From the NCBI GenBank assembly GCA_051891855.1, contig JBJFFP010000034.1:1-49304 (forward strand): a stretch of DNA of 49,304 nucleotides, in the 5' to 3' direction. Origin of the DNA: SFDP01 sp051891855. GTDB taxonomy: Bacteria > Bacillota > Clostridia > Lachnospirales > Lachnospiraceae. Shown here piece after piece: positions 1 through 8,524 of this stretch. The first letter of the stretch is position 1, and each line of letters starts with the position of its first letter. Under the pieces are notes generated by a model. The model was given only the letters and a program-made list of their open reading frames with translations, did not search any database and was not told where the DNA came from. A program made the position numbers and the translations under genes.

Positions 1-326
1 GGGAGTCGAACCCGTGTCCGAAGCCCCATCCCCTGTACTTCTACAAGCTTAGTCAGTCGGTTTACATTCCCTCCTGCATCCGGTGACTGACACCCGAATA
101 CATTCAGTAGCTTCATAATACGCCCACATACGCAAAGCTTAATATGTGTCGTTTCCTATCTAGTCGATGCCAGATTCTCTATGGATAGGTACAAAGAGGC
201 TGACAGCCGCAACTAGGCAGCGTATGCTAAATTATCTTCAGCGTTTAATTTTAATTGTGCGATTAACGTGTCGCAACGGCTTGCTTCTCCAGCTTCAAAA
301 ACCCCGTCGAAACCTTGACTGGCCCC
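1..326 (-). ncRNA. ssrA: tmRNA (transfer-messenger RNA), 3' end cut by window edge
   Basis: This RNA rescues stalled ribosomes: its tRNA-like part enters the A site and its short reading frame adds a degradation tag. Read on the minus strand, the 5' end begins GGGGCCAGTCAAGG and carries the conserved GGTTTCGACGGGG of tmRNA. The other end shows the T-arm GGGTTCGACTCCC, so the acceptor 3' strand and CCA lie just outside the window. The tag frame (minus strand, positions 260 to 213) resumes at a GCA alanine codon after GTTAATC and encodes AQLKLNAEDNLAYAA, then TAG. The hydrophobic AYAA end fits a protease-recognised tag. It lies directly downstream of smpB, its protein partner, as in many Firmicutes. 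Confidence 0.95.
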
Positions 327-335
327 TATATAATC

Positions 336-364
336 AGTCTATCGGGAATCCTGACGAAAGTCAA
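336..364 (-). promoter_or_regulatory. Promoter of ssrA
   Basis: On the minus strand a -35 box TTGACT (359-364) and a -10 box TAGACT (336-341) are separated by exactly 17 bp, and the tmRNA 5' end follows about 10 bp later. A second possible -10 (TTATAT) lies slightly closer to the RNA. tmRNA therefore probably has its own promoter as well as any read-through from smpB. Confidence 0.65.
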
Positions 365-413
365 CATGGATTTCCGAAAAACTCTTATTAAACTTTTGTA
401 AAAACAATTAAGT

Positions 414-881
414 TTATCCAAAATTTCTTATCTTGAATTCCTTTTCCGCCTCCCTTTTCTGATCCTTTTTTGCAATATCCTGACGCTTATCATAAAGCTT
501 TTTGCCTCGGCAGAGGCCAATCTCCACCTTTGCCTTTCCCTCCTTAAAATAAACCTGTAAGGGTACTATGGTAAAGCCTTTTTCCTTAATTTTCCCTAAA
601 AGCTTATTAATCTCTGTCTTATGAAGCAGGAGTTTTTTTACCCGCAAAGGATCCTTATTGAATAGGTTTCCCTTTTCATAGGGGGAAATATGCATCCCGT
701 AAATGAACATCTCTCCCTTTTCAATGCGGATAAAGGCCTCCTTAATGCTGCATTTTCCCATACGCAGGCTCTTTACCTCTGTTCCATGAAGCACCAGACC
801 TGCTTCCAGTTTTTCCTCCACAAAATAATCGTGATAGGCCTTCTTATTTCCTGCCACCAGCTTCATTGCTTCCTTACTCAT
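414..881 (-). CDS. smpB: SsrA-binding protein SmpB
   Basis: SmpB binds the tRNA-like domain of tmRNA and is required for trans-translation. The 155-residue protein has the family N-terminus (NKKAYHDYFVEEKLEAGLVL, then GTEVKSLR), the middle HISPYEKGN and the basic C-terminal tail with KKLYDKRQDIAKKDQKRE. A longer start at 905 is possible, but the ATG at 881 has GGAGGAAGAAGGGG directly upstream and gives the usual family length. Its start overlaps the last codons of rnr by 8 bp, which implies coupled translation. ssrA follows directly. Confidence 0.97.
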   Translation of the reverse strand: MSKEAMKLVAGNKKAYHDYFVEEKLEAGLVLHGTEVKSLRMGKCSIKEAFIRIEKGEMFIYGMHISPYEKGNLFNKDPLRVKKLLLHKTEINKLLGKIKEKGFTIVPLQVYFKEGKAKVEIGLCRGKKLYDKRQDIAKKDQKREAEKEFKIRNFG

Positions 882-3027
882 CCCCTTCTTCCTCCTCAAT
901 ACCAAAATCGATGGTTCTGACCGCCCTGTCCGTATCCTCCACCCTTATTCGCAATGTCTGCCCCAGACGGTAGCGGATTCCCGTATCCCTGCCCACCATT
1001 TCATAGGCTGATTCATCATAGTAAAAATAGTCACCGGGCAGCCTGGATACATGAATCATGCCTTCTATGGTGTTGGGCAGCTCCACATAAATTCCCCACT
1101 GGGTCACACCACTGACTACTCCGGTAAAGCATTCTCCCAGATGTGCTTCCATATATTCCACCTTTTTCAGCTTGTTGGTTTCCCTTTCTGCCTCTTCAGC
1201 CCGTCTTTCCAGCCGGGAAGACTGGTTAGAGACCTGTGGAAGGATTTCCTCATAATGCTCCAGCTTTTTGCCCTTCAGCCTTCCTCTCAGCCAATCCTTA
1301 ATGATACGATGAATCTGCAAATCAGGATAGCGTCTGATAGGGGAGGTGAAATGGCAGTAATACTCGCATGCCAGACCGAAATGCCCCGTACAGTCCACCG
1401 TATATTTTGCCTGCTTCATGCTTCTTAAGGCCAGTCGGAAAATCATAGCCTCCTGGGGAGTTCCCTCCACCTTTCCCAAAAGCTTCTGGATTTCCTTAGG
1501 ATGAATCTCTTCCTGACGAAGCTTCAGATAAAAGCCGAAATTACCGATAAAGGTTCCCAGCTTCTGAATCTTCTCCGGATCCGGCACATCATGGGTACGA
1601 TAGACAAAAGGCAGCTCCAGCCAGAAAAAGTGCTGGGCAATGGTCTCATTGGCAATCAGCATAAATTCCTCAATAATTTTAGTCGCCGTATTCCTATCAT
1701 AGGGCCTGATTTCTATCGGCCTTCCCTTCTCATCCAGATATATTTTGGACTCCGGGAAATCGAAGTCGATCGACCCCCTTTTTTTACGTTTTTTCCGTAA
1801 AATTGCAGCCAGCTCCTCCATCTTTTCAAACATCGGTACTAATCCGGCATATTTTTCCCGCTCAGCCTGGTCTTTTTCCTCCAGAATTTTTTTCACCGAG
1901 GTATAAGTCATTCGCTGATCCACACAGATTACCGTTTCCTCAATACGATAGTCTACTACCTCTCCTTTGGAATTAATGGTCATCAAGCAGCTTAAGGCCA
2001 GTCGTTCCACTCCCGCATTCAATGAGCAGATTCCATTGGACAGCCTATGGGGAAGCATGGGAATAACGCGATCCACCAGGTAGACACTGGTTCCCCGCTT
2101 TAAGGCTTCCTTATCCAAAGCAGAGTTTTCCTGCACATAGTTGCTTACATCTGCAATATGCACCCCCAGATGGTACAATTCACCTTCTTTGGTCAGACTT
2201 ACCGCATCATCCAAATCCTTGGCATCCTCACCGTCAATGGTGACCATGGTAATCCCACGATAATCCTGTCTGCCCAGACAATCTGCTTCGGTCACCTGAT
2301 CTCTTATCCGTTCTGCCTGATTCATTGCCTTTTCAGGAAATTCCATTGGCAGATCAAAGCCTCTGACGATAGACAGAATATCCACTCCCGGGTCATTGAT
2401 ATGCCCCAGAATTTCCACCACTTTTCCCTCCGGCTTTTTCTTCTCACTGCCGTAAGAGGTCAGCTCCACTACTACTTTATGCCCGTCCACTGCTCCTTTA
2501 GAACACTCAAGGGGAATGAAAATATCCTCCTGCAGTTTCTGATTGTCAGGTGCCACAAAACCAAAGCTTCGGCCTTTCTGGAAGGTTCCCACAATGGTAT
2601 TGATTCCTCTTTCCAGAATATTTACTACCTCAGCCTCCTGTCTTCTTCCTCCATGGCGGGGTAAAAGAGATACCTCTACCGTATCCAGATGATAGGCTCC
2701 CTTTGTCTTTCCTTCCGGAATGAACAAATCCTCTTCCCTTCCATCCACCTCTACAAAGCCAAAGCCTTTCTGATGACTGATGAAGGTTCCCACCAGATGC
2801 TGATTTGCAGCAGCCGCTGCTTTGGGATCAAACAGAGAATACTTTCCTCTTTTGCTGATTTGAAGCTTATTCTCTGCCAGTAATTCCTGAAGAGCCTGTT
2901 TAAGCAAAGGTCTGTCCTCCGGCTCCACCTGTAAAATAACAGCCAACTCCTTTTCCTTCATGGGAACATATAATTCATTTTTCATCAGGTCCATAATGAC
3001 CTGCTTTCTTTCCTGCCAGTTTTTCAT
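874..3027 (-). CDS. rnr: Ribonuclease R (3'-5' exoribonuclease)
   Basis: RNase R degrades structured RNA from the 3' end and removes defective mRNA released by tmRNA. The 717-residue protein shows an N-terminal winged-helix region (about 1-66), two cold-shock-type OB folds (GTFISHQKGFGFVEVDG near 80 and VGTFQKGRSFGFVAPDN near 146), the catalytic RNB domain with metal-binding aspartates in DGEDAKDLDDAV (about 265-275), and a C-terminal S1 domain (GVVSGVTQWGIYVELPN). Length is normal. It sits between secG and smpB, and its last codons overlap smpB, so the rescue factors and the nuclease that clears the message are likely co-transcribed. Confidence 0.97.
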   Translation of the reverse strand: MKNWQERKQVIMDLMKNELYVPMKEKELAVILQVEPEDRPLLKQALQELLAENKLQISKRGKYSLFDPKAAAAANQHLVGTFISHQKGFGFVEVDGREEDLFIPEGKTKGAYHLDTVEVSLLPRHGGRRQEAEVVNILERGINTIVGTFQKGRSFGFVAPDNQKLQEDIFIPLECSKGAVDGHKVVVELTSYGSEKKKPEGKVVEILGHINDPGVDILSIVRGFDLPMEFPEKAMNQAERIRDQVTEADCLGRQDYRGITMVTIDGEDAKDLDDAVSLTKEGELYHLGVHIADVSNYVQENSALDKEALKRGTSVYLVDRVIPMLPHRLSNGICSLNAGVERLALSCLMTINSKGEVVDYRIEETVICVDQRMTYTSVKKILEEKDQAEREKYAGLVPMFEKMEELAAILRKKRKKRGSIDFDFPESKIYLDEKGRPIEIRPYDRNTATKIIEEFMLIANETIAQHFFWLELPFVYRTHDVPDPEKIQKLGTFIGNFGFYLKLRQEEIHPKEIQKLLGKVEGTPQEAMIFRLALRSMKQAKYTVDCTGHFGLACEYYCHFTSPIRRYPDLQIHRIIKDWLRGRLKGKKLEHYEEILPQVSNQSSRLERRAEEAERETNKLKKVEYMEAHLGECFTGVVSGVTQWGIYVELPNTIEGMIHVSRLPGDYFYYDESAYEMVGRDTGIRYRLGQTLRIRVEDTDRAVRTIDFGIEEEEGDE

Positions 3028-3055
3028 CTCATTTTCCTAATTAATAATTGAAGAA

Positions 3056-3084
3056 GGGCATTCCTGTGTCAACAAGAATGCCCC
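3056..3084 (-). terminator. Weak hairpin between secG and rnr
   Basis: An 8-bp inverted repeat (GGGCATTC / GAATGCCC, loop about 12 nt) lies between the secG stop and the rnr start. The downstream sequence is only moderately T-rich, so it may be a leaky terminator or an mRNA-stabilising stem rather than a full stop. Confidence 0.4.
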
Positions 3085-3100
3085 GAACCTTATCTGAATC

Positions 3101-3340
3101 CTAGAATCGATTAATGTTCAAAATTGCAGCAAGTACAATAAACGCAACAGCCAGATACTTGGTAACCCTAATCAGTGTTCCTTCCATGGAACGTCCCTTG
3201 TTCTTACCCCAGTAGGTCTCTGTATTACCACTGAGTGCGCCCAATCCTGCGGACTTGCCTTCCTGCATCAACACCAAAACAGTCAACACAATACATATCA
3301 AAATAAAAAGAACAGTTAATACATTTCTTAAAATTTCCAT
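3101..3340 (-). CDS. secG: Preprotein translocase subunit SecG
   Basis: SecG is the small accessory subunit of the SecYEG channel. The 79-residue protein has two membrane segments (about 5-25 and 58-76) flanking a short loop with the family signature LMQEGKSAGLGALSG. The start has a good site (AAGGAGGTC, position about 3350). The gene lies between eno and rnr, a common Firmicutes order, and has its own promoter. Confidence 0.95.
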   Translation of the reverse strand: MEILRNVLTVLFILICIVLTVLVLMQEGKSAGLGALSGNTETYWGKNKGRSMEGTLIRVTKYLAVAFIVLAAILNINRF

Positions 3341-3371
3341 CCCTAAAGACCTCCTTAGTCATACGCATTTG

Positions 3372-3400
3372 ATTCTAACATAGGAATGGCTGTTTTGCAA
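3372..3400 (-). promoter_or_regulatory. Promoter of secG-rnr-smpB
   Basis: On the minus strand, TTGCAA (3395-3400) and TAGAAT (3372-3377) are separated by 17 bp, about 30 bp upstream of the secG start. The A/T-rich stretch after eno offers no strong terminator, so read-through from eno is also possible. Confidence 0.6.
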
Positions 3401-3442
3401 GGGATATTCTCTTTTTTTTGAAATTTTCCACAAATTGTTTTA

Positions 3443-4819
3443 TTACTTAAATCGAAAGGCCTTCATACCGGGATACTGTGCTGCCTCTCCCAGCTCCTCT
3501 TCAATACGAAGAAGCTGGTTATATTTGGCTACCCGGTCCGTTCTACAGGGAGCGCCGGTTTTAATCTGACCGCAGGAAAGAGCCACTGCTAAATCGGCTA
3601 TAGTGGTATCCTCCGTTTCTCCGGAGCGATGGGACATTACCGCTGTATATCCTGCTTCATGGGCCATTTTTACTGCCTCCACAGTTTCCGTAAGCGTTCC
3701 GATCTGATTAGGCTTAATCAAAATGGAATTTGCACACCTCTCGGTAATTCCTCTCTTCAATCTGGCTGTATTTGTCACAAACAGATCATCTCCCACCAGC
3801 TGCACCCGGTTTCCCAATCGTTCTGTCAGCTGCTTCCAGCCCTCCCAGTCCTCTTCATCCAACCCGTCTTCTATGGAGCAGATAGGATAACGATTGCACA
3901 GTTCTTCATAGAGATCAATCATTTCTTCTGTGGTACGCATAACCCCTATCCTCTCTGTATCCGGTACTCCGGCTACGGTATCTCCATCTGATGGCCTTTC
4001 TTCCTTCTGTTCCTTTCGGATAATCTCACTTTCTCCGGGAAAATAATACTGTCCTGCCTCCCGCTGGAACAATTCAGAGGCTGCCGCATCCATGGCAAAT
4101 ACAATATCCTTCCCACAAACATAGCCGGCCTCTTCCACTGCCTTAACCAGATAGTCAAATACTTCAAAGGCATCCTTTAGGTCAGGGGCAAAGCCTCCCT
4201 CATCCCCTACGGCTGTAAATTTTCCATCCTTACCTAGCAGCTCCTTCAGCCGATGATAAACCTCCGTCCCCATCTGCAGTGCCTCACTGAAGCTTTGGGC
4301 GCCCACCGGCATAATCATAAATTCCTGAAAATCCACTGTATTCTTGGCATGCTTGCCGCCGTTCAAAATATTCATCATGGGCACTGGAAGCTGATAGGCT
4401 GTCTGCTTACCCAGATATTTATACAAAGCCTGATGATTGGCTCTTGCAGCCGCTCTGGCACAGGCCAGGGAAGCTCCCAGAATGGCATTGGCTCCCAGTC
4501 TTCCCTTATTGGATGTTCCATCCAGCTCCTTTAGCAGTCGGTCAATTTCCTGTTGGCTGCAGACCTCCTTTCCCAAAAGAGTCTGTCGAATTTCCCCATT
4601 AATATGGTTTGCTGCCATAGTTACTCCCAGACCTCTGTAGGCTTTCTGTCCATCCCTTAATTCAACAGCTTCAAACTGACCTGTACTGGCTCCTGAAGGT
4701 ACAGCTGCCCTTCCGGTATAGGTTTTGTCCACCGTCACCTGTGTCTCAATGGTGGGATTTCCTCTGGAGTCCAGAATCTGTCTTCCCTGTACCTGTGTAA
4801 TCAAAAAAGTTTCTCCCAT
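3443..4819 (-). CDS. eno: Enolase (phosphopyruvate hydratase), with internal insertion
   Basis: Enolase converts 2-phosphoglycerate to phosphoenolpyruvate. The 458-residue protein carries the expected motifs: QILDSRGNPT at 14, the mobile loop PSGASTGQFEA at 41, GDEGGFAP near 205, SIEDGLDE near 315, VGDDLFVTN near 342, ILIKPNQIGT near 367 and the signature SHRSGETEDTTIADLAV near 396. It is about 25-30 residues longer than usual (about 430) because of a charged insert at about 265-292 before the TTEEMIDLYEEL helix. GGKHAKN replaces the usual GG(S/E)HADN, and GAPCRTDR replaces GAPSRTDR. Metal ligands appear intact. The start has AGGAGGTATCCC upstream. It could be a divergent paralogue of a second enolase elsewhere. 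Confidence 0.94.
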   Translation of the reverse strand: MGETFLITQVQGRQILDSRGNPTIETQVTVDKTYTGRAAVPSGASTGQFEAVELRDGQKAYRGLGVTMAANHINGEIRQTLLGKEVCSQQEIDRLLKELDGTSNKGRLGANAILGASLACARAAARANHQALYKYLGKQTAYQLPVPMMNILNGGKHAKNTVDFQEFMIMPVGAQSFSEALQMGTEVYHRLKELLGKDGKFTAVGDEGGFAPDLKDAFEVFDYLVKAVEEAGYVCGKDIVFAMDAAASELFQREAGQYYFPGESEIIRKEQKEERPSDGDTVAGVPDTERIGVMRTTEEMIDLYEELCNRYPICSIEDGLDEEDWEGWKQLTERLGNRVQLVGDDLFVTNTARLKRGITERCANSILIKPNQIGTLTETVEAVKMAHEAGYTAVMSHRSGETEDTTIADLAVALSCGQIKTGAPCRTDRVAKYNQLLRIEEELGEAAQYPGMKAFRFK

Positions 4820-4893
4820 GGGATACCTCCTGTAACTTACTTTTTTACCAGTATACCCATCAGGGAGAAACTTAAACCTTTTCTGTCTTTAAT

Positions 4894-7086
4894 TTACTTT
4901 TTCAATGCTTTCTGTACCACCTCCGGTACCCGTCCTTCTGCAAAACAATAATAATCGTAGTTAGAAGTAACGTAGGAAACATCTTCACCGGAGTAGCCGA
5001 TATCCTGTAGCTCTACATGAACCTCCATATCCATCCTTCTTGTTCCTTCATAGGGATTCCAAGAAGAAGGCTCCGACAGATAGGCTGGCTCCAGAATCTC
5101 CTGTAAAACCTGTTCATCTACATAAAACAGCTCATCTGCTCTACCCCGGTATTCCTCTGCTTCCTCTTCCACAGCTGCTTCATTGAGAAAAAGAAGCTTT
5201 TTTTCATATTTTTCACTCATCATAATCTCACCGGAAGCAGTAAAGGCTTCTCTGTCCGTATAGATGACTAAAATGCTCTTTATCTGTTCCAGATACTCCT
5301 GATCACGAACTGCCTCTGTGGCTATATCGCATTCCTTCAGCAGGGAGAGCGTATGGGTAAAGGAGGGATAAATGGTCACTCTCCACTCATTCACATATTC
5401 CGGATTCTTAATTCCCTGTCCGCCAAAGGTTATTCTGCCAGCAGGAACTGCATTATAGAGATGGGCAAAGTCCACCTGATTAACATCCATAACATAAGCT
5501 CTAAGTAAGGAAAGAACCTTATCTTCGGGAATCACATAGTCCATCTGTCCATTTCCATATTCTGCCTGAAAGATTTTATAGTTTTCGGCAAAATTATCCT
5601 CCATCACCTGATTCGTGGCCGTCTGATACTCCCTGGTATGGAAGATTTCGTTCATCTCCTCCAAATTTTCCTCATAGCTGAAGTAAAATACCCTATCCAT
5701 GGTTTTTCCGCTTTTTTGTTTAAATACCACATTTAAACGATAGAGATAGTCATATTCTTCAAACTCTTCAATATTTACCCGTTTATCCAAAAGTCTGTAC
5801 ACCATCTCCAGATCCTTCAGCTGCATTTTAGAAGGCCAGTAATCATCAACGCGAATCTCCGTCCCGTCTGTCAGTACCCAATTCTCCCCCATATAGTTGC
5901 TTTCCAGGCTAAGAGCCACACTTTCCACCCTCTTTTTATCGGGAATCCACTTATCATAGCCAAAAATATCCCAGCGAAAGGCACAAAAAATAAAAATCAC
6001 CATTACAAGAGAAAGAAGCATTCCGGGCACACCTTTTTTGATGGCACGAAAATCCACCTCATAGATTAATCGAATAATAACATGGCTGATTACAACCGTA
6101 AAAATGATTCCACCGATTCCCAAAACCTCGCTTCCGGAAATGACATAAATGAATATTCCTCCCGTCATACCCAGTGCCAGAAGAAGGAGTACCTCCAAGG
6201 GATTCTTAAGTCCTGAAAAAACAATGGATTTCCCATGACCTTCTGCCGGTCTTTTTTTGTATAAAAGCCAGCCTGCCAATCCAAAGAGCAAAACCAGCCC
6301 CAGCATGGAAAATACCATTTCTTTGTAGGTCGGTATTGCCCATCCGTAGGAATTATAGGAATTGGCATCACGCCCAAAGCTATAGTAATAAAAGGTAACC
6401 AATGGGGAGAAGAGGGTATTCAACACCTTTCTTCCTTCCGTACTGCCATATGTACGAAAGAAGCTGCCTCCATAAGCCCATATTAGTGCTCTTACAGAAA
6501 CCTCATAGAGCAGAAGCACTGCGGTAAGACTCAAACTCACCAGCGTATGACCGGTCAGCATCACTGCTACAATAGCCACTTGGTAGACCGCTAAAAATAA
6601 AAGCAGGTGTGCCAGAACAGCCTTAGGGATCACCACTAAAATCTGGGACTGCAAGCAGCCAAAGCTTGCCGCTATGGCCATTCCCAAAAGAAGATTAACC
6701 AGATAGGTAATCAAAAAGCTAACTACTCCATTAAGCCAGATAACCAGGAATCTCCGATTTCTGCTTATCGGTTGACTATGGTAAAAATTCACCTTTTTCT
6801 TATTATGAAGCCAGGAAAAGGCCTGCAGACCCGCCAGCACAGCCAGCAGAATGATCACAGCACTGATTACCGGATTTAAATCAAAAATGATTCTGCTATA
6901 GTTCAGCATTTTCTCCCGAAAAGAAATCGTTGCAAATAGCTGATAATCTCGATTTATACTGTTAAGTCCAAGGAGCAAAGCTCCCGGAAAGCAGATAAAC
7001 AGTGCCAGAAGCTGCAGCCAGAACACCCAGTTCCTTCGTTTAAAATTTTCCTTGCAATCAGCTAAGAATGATTTTCTTAATGTCAT
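4894..7086 (-). CDS. ABC transporter permease with large extracytoplasmic/C-terminal region (DUF6449-like)
   Basis: This is the membrane half of an ABC-2-type exporter; the substrate is unknown. The 730-residue protein begins with a cytoplasmic helix (MTLRKSFLADCKENFKRRNW), then has multiple hydrophobic segments up to about residue 375, and ends in a large soluble acidic region (about 380-730) rich in Asp, Glu and Tyr. That layout matches the permeases paired with YtrA-type regulators in Lachnospiraceae, often annotated DUF6449; the assignment is from memory of the family. Its start overlaps the ATPase gene by 29 bp. By analogy with B. subtilis Ytr, a role in response to cell-wall damage is an inference. 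Confidence 0.82.
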   Translation of the reverse strand: MTLRKSFLADCKENFKRRNWVFWLQLLALFICFPGALLLGLNSINRDYQLFATISFREKMLNYSRIIFDLNPVISAVIILLAVLAGLQAFSWLHNKKKVNFYHSQPISRNRRFLVIWLNGVVSFLITYLVNLLLGMAIAASFGCLQSQILVVIPKAVLAHLLLFLAVYQVAIVAVMLTGHTLVSLSLTAVLLLYEVSVRALIWAYGGSFFRTYGSTEGRKVLNTLFSPLVTFYYYSFGRDANSYNSYGWAIPTYKEMVFSMLGLVLLFGLAGWLLYKKRPAEGHGKSIVFSGLKNPLEVLLLLALGMTGGIFIYVISGSEVLGIGGIIFTVVISHVIIRLIYEVDFRAIKKGVPGMLLSLVMVIFIFCAFRWDIFGYDKWIPDKKRVESVALSLESNYMGENWVLTDGTEIRVDDYWPSKMQLKDLEMVYRLLDKRVNIEEFEEYDYLYRLNVVFKQKSGKTMDRVFYFSYEENLEEMNEIFHTREYQTATNQVMEDNFAENYKIFQAEYGNGQMDYVIPEDKVLSLLRAYVMDVNQVDFAHLYNAVPAGRITFGGQGIKNPEYVNEWRVTIYPSFTHTLSLLKECDIATEAVRDQEYLEQIKSILVIYTDREAFTASGEIMMSEKYEKKLLFLNEAAVEEEAEEYRGRADELFYVDEQVLQEILEPAYLSEPSSWNPYEGTRRMDMEVHVELQDIGYSGEDVSYVTSNYDYYCFAEGRVPEVVQKALKK

Positions 7087-7963
7087 AGCCTACTACCTCC
7101 GTTTCACTGATAAAGATTTCCTCCAGGGAAAGAGGCAGCACCTCATAAAAAACTGTATCCAGGGTCGCAAAATAAGCCATGATTTCCTCCCTCTCCCCTC
7201 TGGCGGTAATGGTGTAAAGCATACCTCGTTTTTCCATCTGCAGAATATCCATGTCTGCTTTTGCCTTAAGCACCTGTCCTTCTGTCTTAAAGACACATTG
7301 AATTTTTTGGATATTACATTTCATTTCCAAAAGATCCCTTGACAACAGAACCCCACCTCCATGTAAAAGTCCGATATGGTCACAAATATCCTCCAGCTCC
7401 CGCAGATTGTGGGAGGCTATGATGGGGGTTAACCCCCTCTGTTCCATATGATTTACCAGAATACTCTTAATTCCCTGTCTCATCACCGGATCTAGTCCGT
7501 CAAAGGTTTCATCACAGATCAGATATTTTGCATTGGAGCAAAGACCACAGATAATAGCCAGCTGCTTTTGCATTCCCTTAGAAAAAGTGGATATCTTTCT
7601 GTTTTTTCCCAGTCCGAACTTTTCCAGATAGTCATAATAGGGAAGGGATGCAAAATCTTCATACATCGTAGCCAGATACTTCTCCATATCTCTGGGGGTG
7701 GCATTTCGGAAAAAATAGGGCTCATCAGGAATGAAATAAAGCTGCTTAATGGCTTCCTCATTGTCAAATACCTTTTTTTCGTCAACGAAAATACTCCCTT
7801 CGTCCGGCTTTATTATTCCTGTTACCATTCTGAGCAAAGTAGTCTTTCCCGCACCGTTAGTCCCGATTAAGCCAAATACACTTCCCTCCTGCATGGTCAG
7901 ACTTACGCTATTTACTGCCCAGATATCTTCAAATTGTTTTGACACATTTTCTAACGTAATCAT
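7058..7963 (-). CDS. ABC transporter ATP-binding protein (YtrB/EcsA-like)
   Basis: This is the ATPase that powers the neighbouring permease. The 301-residue protein has the Walker A GTNGAGKTT (about 34-42), a signature-like FSKGMQKQLAI, and Walker B YLICDETFDGLDP followed by the switch-histidine region IIASHNLRELEDICDHIGLL. The C-terminal 80 residues form the extra domain usual for exporter ATPases of the ABC-2 group. It starts inside the stop of the GntR gene (ATGA overlap, 7960-7963) with GAGGAAGT upstream, and it overlaps the permease by 29 bp, so regulator, ATPase and permease form one transcript. Confidence 0.95.
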   Translation of the reverse strand: MITLENVSKQFEDIWAVNSVSLTMQEGSVFGLIGTNGAGKTTLLRMVTGIIKPDEGSIFVDEKKVFDNEEAIKQLYFIPDEPYFFRNATPRDMEKYLATMYEDFASLPYYDYLEKFGLGKNRKISTFSKGMQKQLAIICGLCSNAKYLICDETFDGLDPVMRQGIKSILVNHMEQRGLTPIIASHNLRELEDICDHIGLLHGGGVLLSRDLLEMKCNIQKIQCVFKTEGQVLKAKADMDILQMEKRGMLYTITARGEREEIMAYFATLDTVFYEVLPLSLEEIFISETEVVGYDIKKIILS

Positions 7964-8334
7964 ACTTCCTCACCTTCCGCTGCTGCGTTCTTGATATATT
8001 CCATCATTTCTTCCCGGCTAAAGCCTATACTCTCACCCTCTCGAATCAGCTCCAGCAGCTGCTTCTTCAGTTCTTCCTTCCTTGCCTCCTTCAGTCCGCT
8101 GTTGGAAGAAACGAAGTTTCCCCTTCCCTTTACCGTATAAATAAAGCCCTGCCGCTCCAGCTCTCCATAGGCCTTCTGGATGGTATTGGGATTGATGGAT
8201 AATTCCATGGCCAAACTGCGCACCGAGGGGATTTTCTCATCCTCCGGCAGAGCTCCGCACAGAATCAGATATTTAAATCGATCTACAATCTGTTCGTATA
8301 GCGGCCTGGCATCCTTTAAATCCAGTACAATCAT
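7960..8334 (-). CDS. GntR-family transcriptional regulator, YtrA subfamily
   Basis: This is a DNA-binding repressor, probably of its own ABC operon. The 124-residue protein has an N-terminal winged helix with YEQIVDRFKYLILCG, IPSVRSLAMELSINPNTIQKAYGELERQGFI and KGRGNFVS, followed by a short helical C-terminus of the YtrA kind rather than a large ligand domain. The ATG at 8334 is preferred over a start at 8373 because GGAGGAGAC lies just upstream and the shorter form begins at the conserved domain edge. A YtrA-type operator overlaps the promoter upstream. Confidence 0.93.
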   Translation of the reverse strand: MIVLDLKDARPLYEQIVDRFKYLILCGALPEDEKIPSVRSLAMELSINPNTIQKAYGELERQGFIYTVKGRGNFVSSNSGLKEARKEELKKQLLELIREGESIGFSREEMMEYIKNAAAEGEEV

Positions 8335-8348
8335 GTCTCCTCCTTTTA

Positions 8349-8375
8349 TAGTGTATTGCCACTCATAGTACACTA
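8349..8375 (-). promoter_or_regulatory. YtrA-type operator AGTGTA-N13-TACACT
   Basis: The inverted repeat AGTGTA (8350-8355) and TACACT (8369-8374) is separated by exactly 13 bp; one more base pair extends each arm. This spacing and sequence match the operator reported for B. subtilis YtrA. It lies between the -10 box and the start codon of the GntR gene, so bound protein would block transcription of gntR and the ABC genes. Confidence 0.85.
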
Positions 8376-8404
8376 AATATACTTTGTCTGTTGAAATTTG
8401 TCAA
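8376..8404 (-). promoter_or_regulatory. Promoter of the gntR-ABC operon
   Basis: On the minus strand a consensus -35 TTGACA (8399-8404) and a -10 TATATT (8376-8381) are separated by 17 bp. The -10 box abuts the YtrA-type operator, so a near-consensus promoter is kept silent by an adjacent repressor site. Confidence 0.85.
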
Positions 8405-8469
8405 CTACTTTTTTCTTAATTCCCTGATCGGCAGATATGTTTTATTAAAATACTCTAAAAAGGCATAAG

Positions 8470-8505
8470 AAAGGGGAGTACCTTAGACCAAAGTACTCCC
8501 TTTTC
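8470..8505 (-). terminator. Terminator after gpmI
   Basis: On the minus strand, downstream of the gpmI stop, GGGAGTAC pairs with GTACTCCC around a loop of about 11 nt. The stem is extended by A/T pairs (AAAG/CTTT) and followed by TTTCTT. The T run is interrupted, so efficiency is uncertain. Confidence 0.6.
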
Positions 8506-8524
8506 TTTTCTCTATTTAATTTAC

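Noticed and set aside
2158..2664. 168-codon plus-strand frame opposite rnr
   Set aside because: Antisense to a conserved RNase R, with no start signal.
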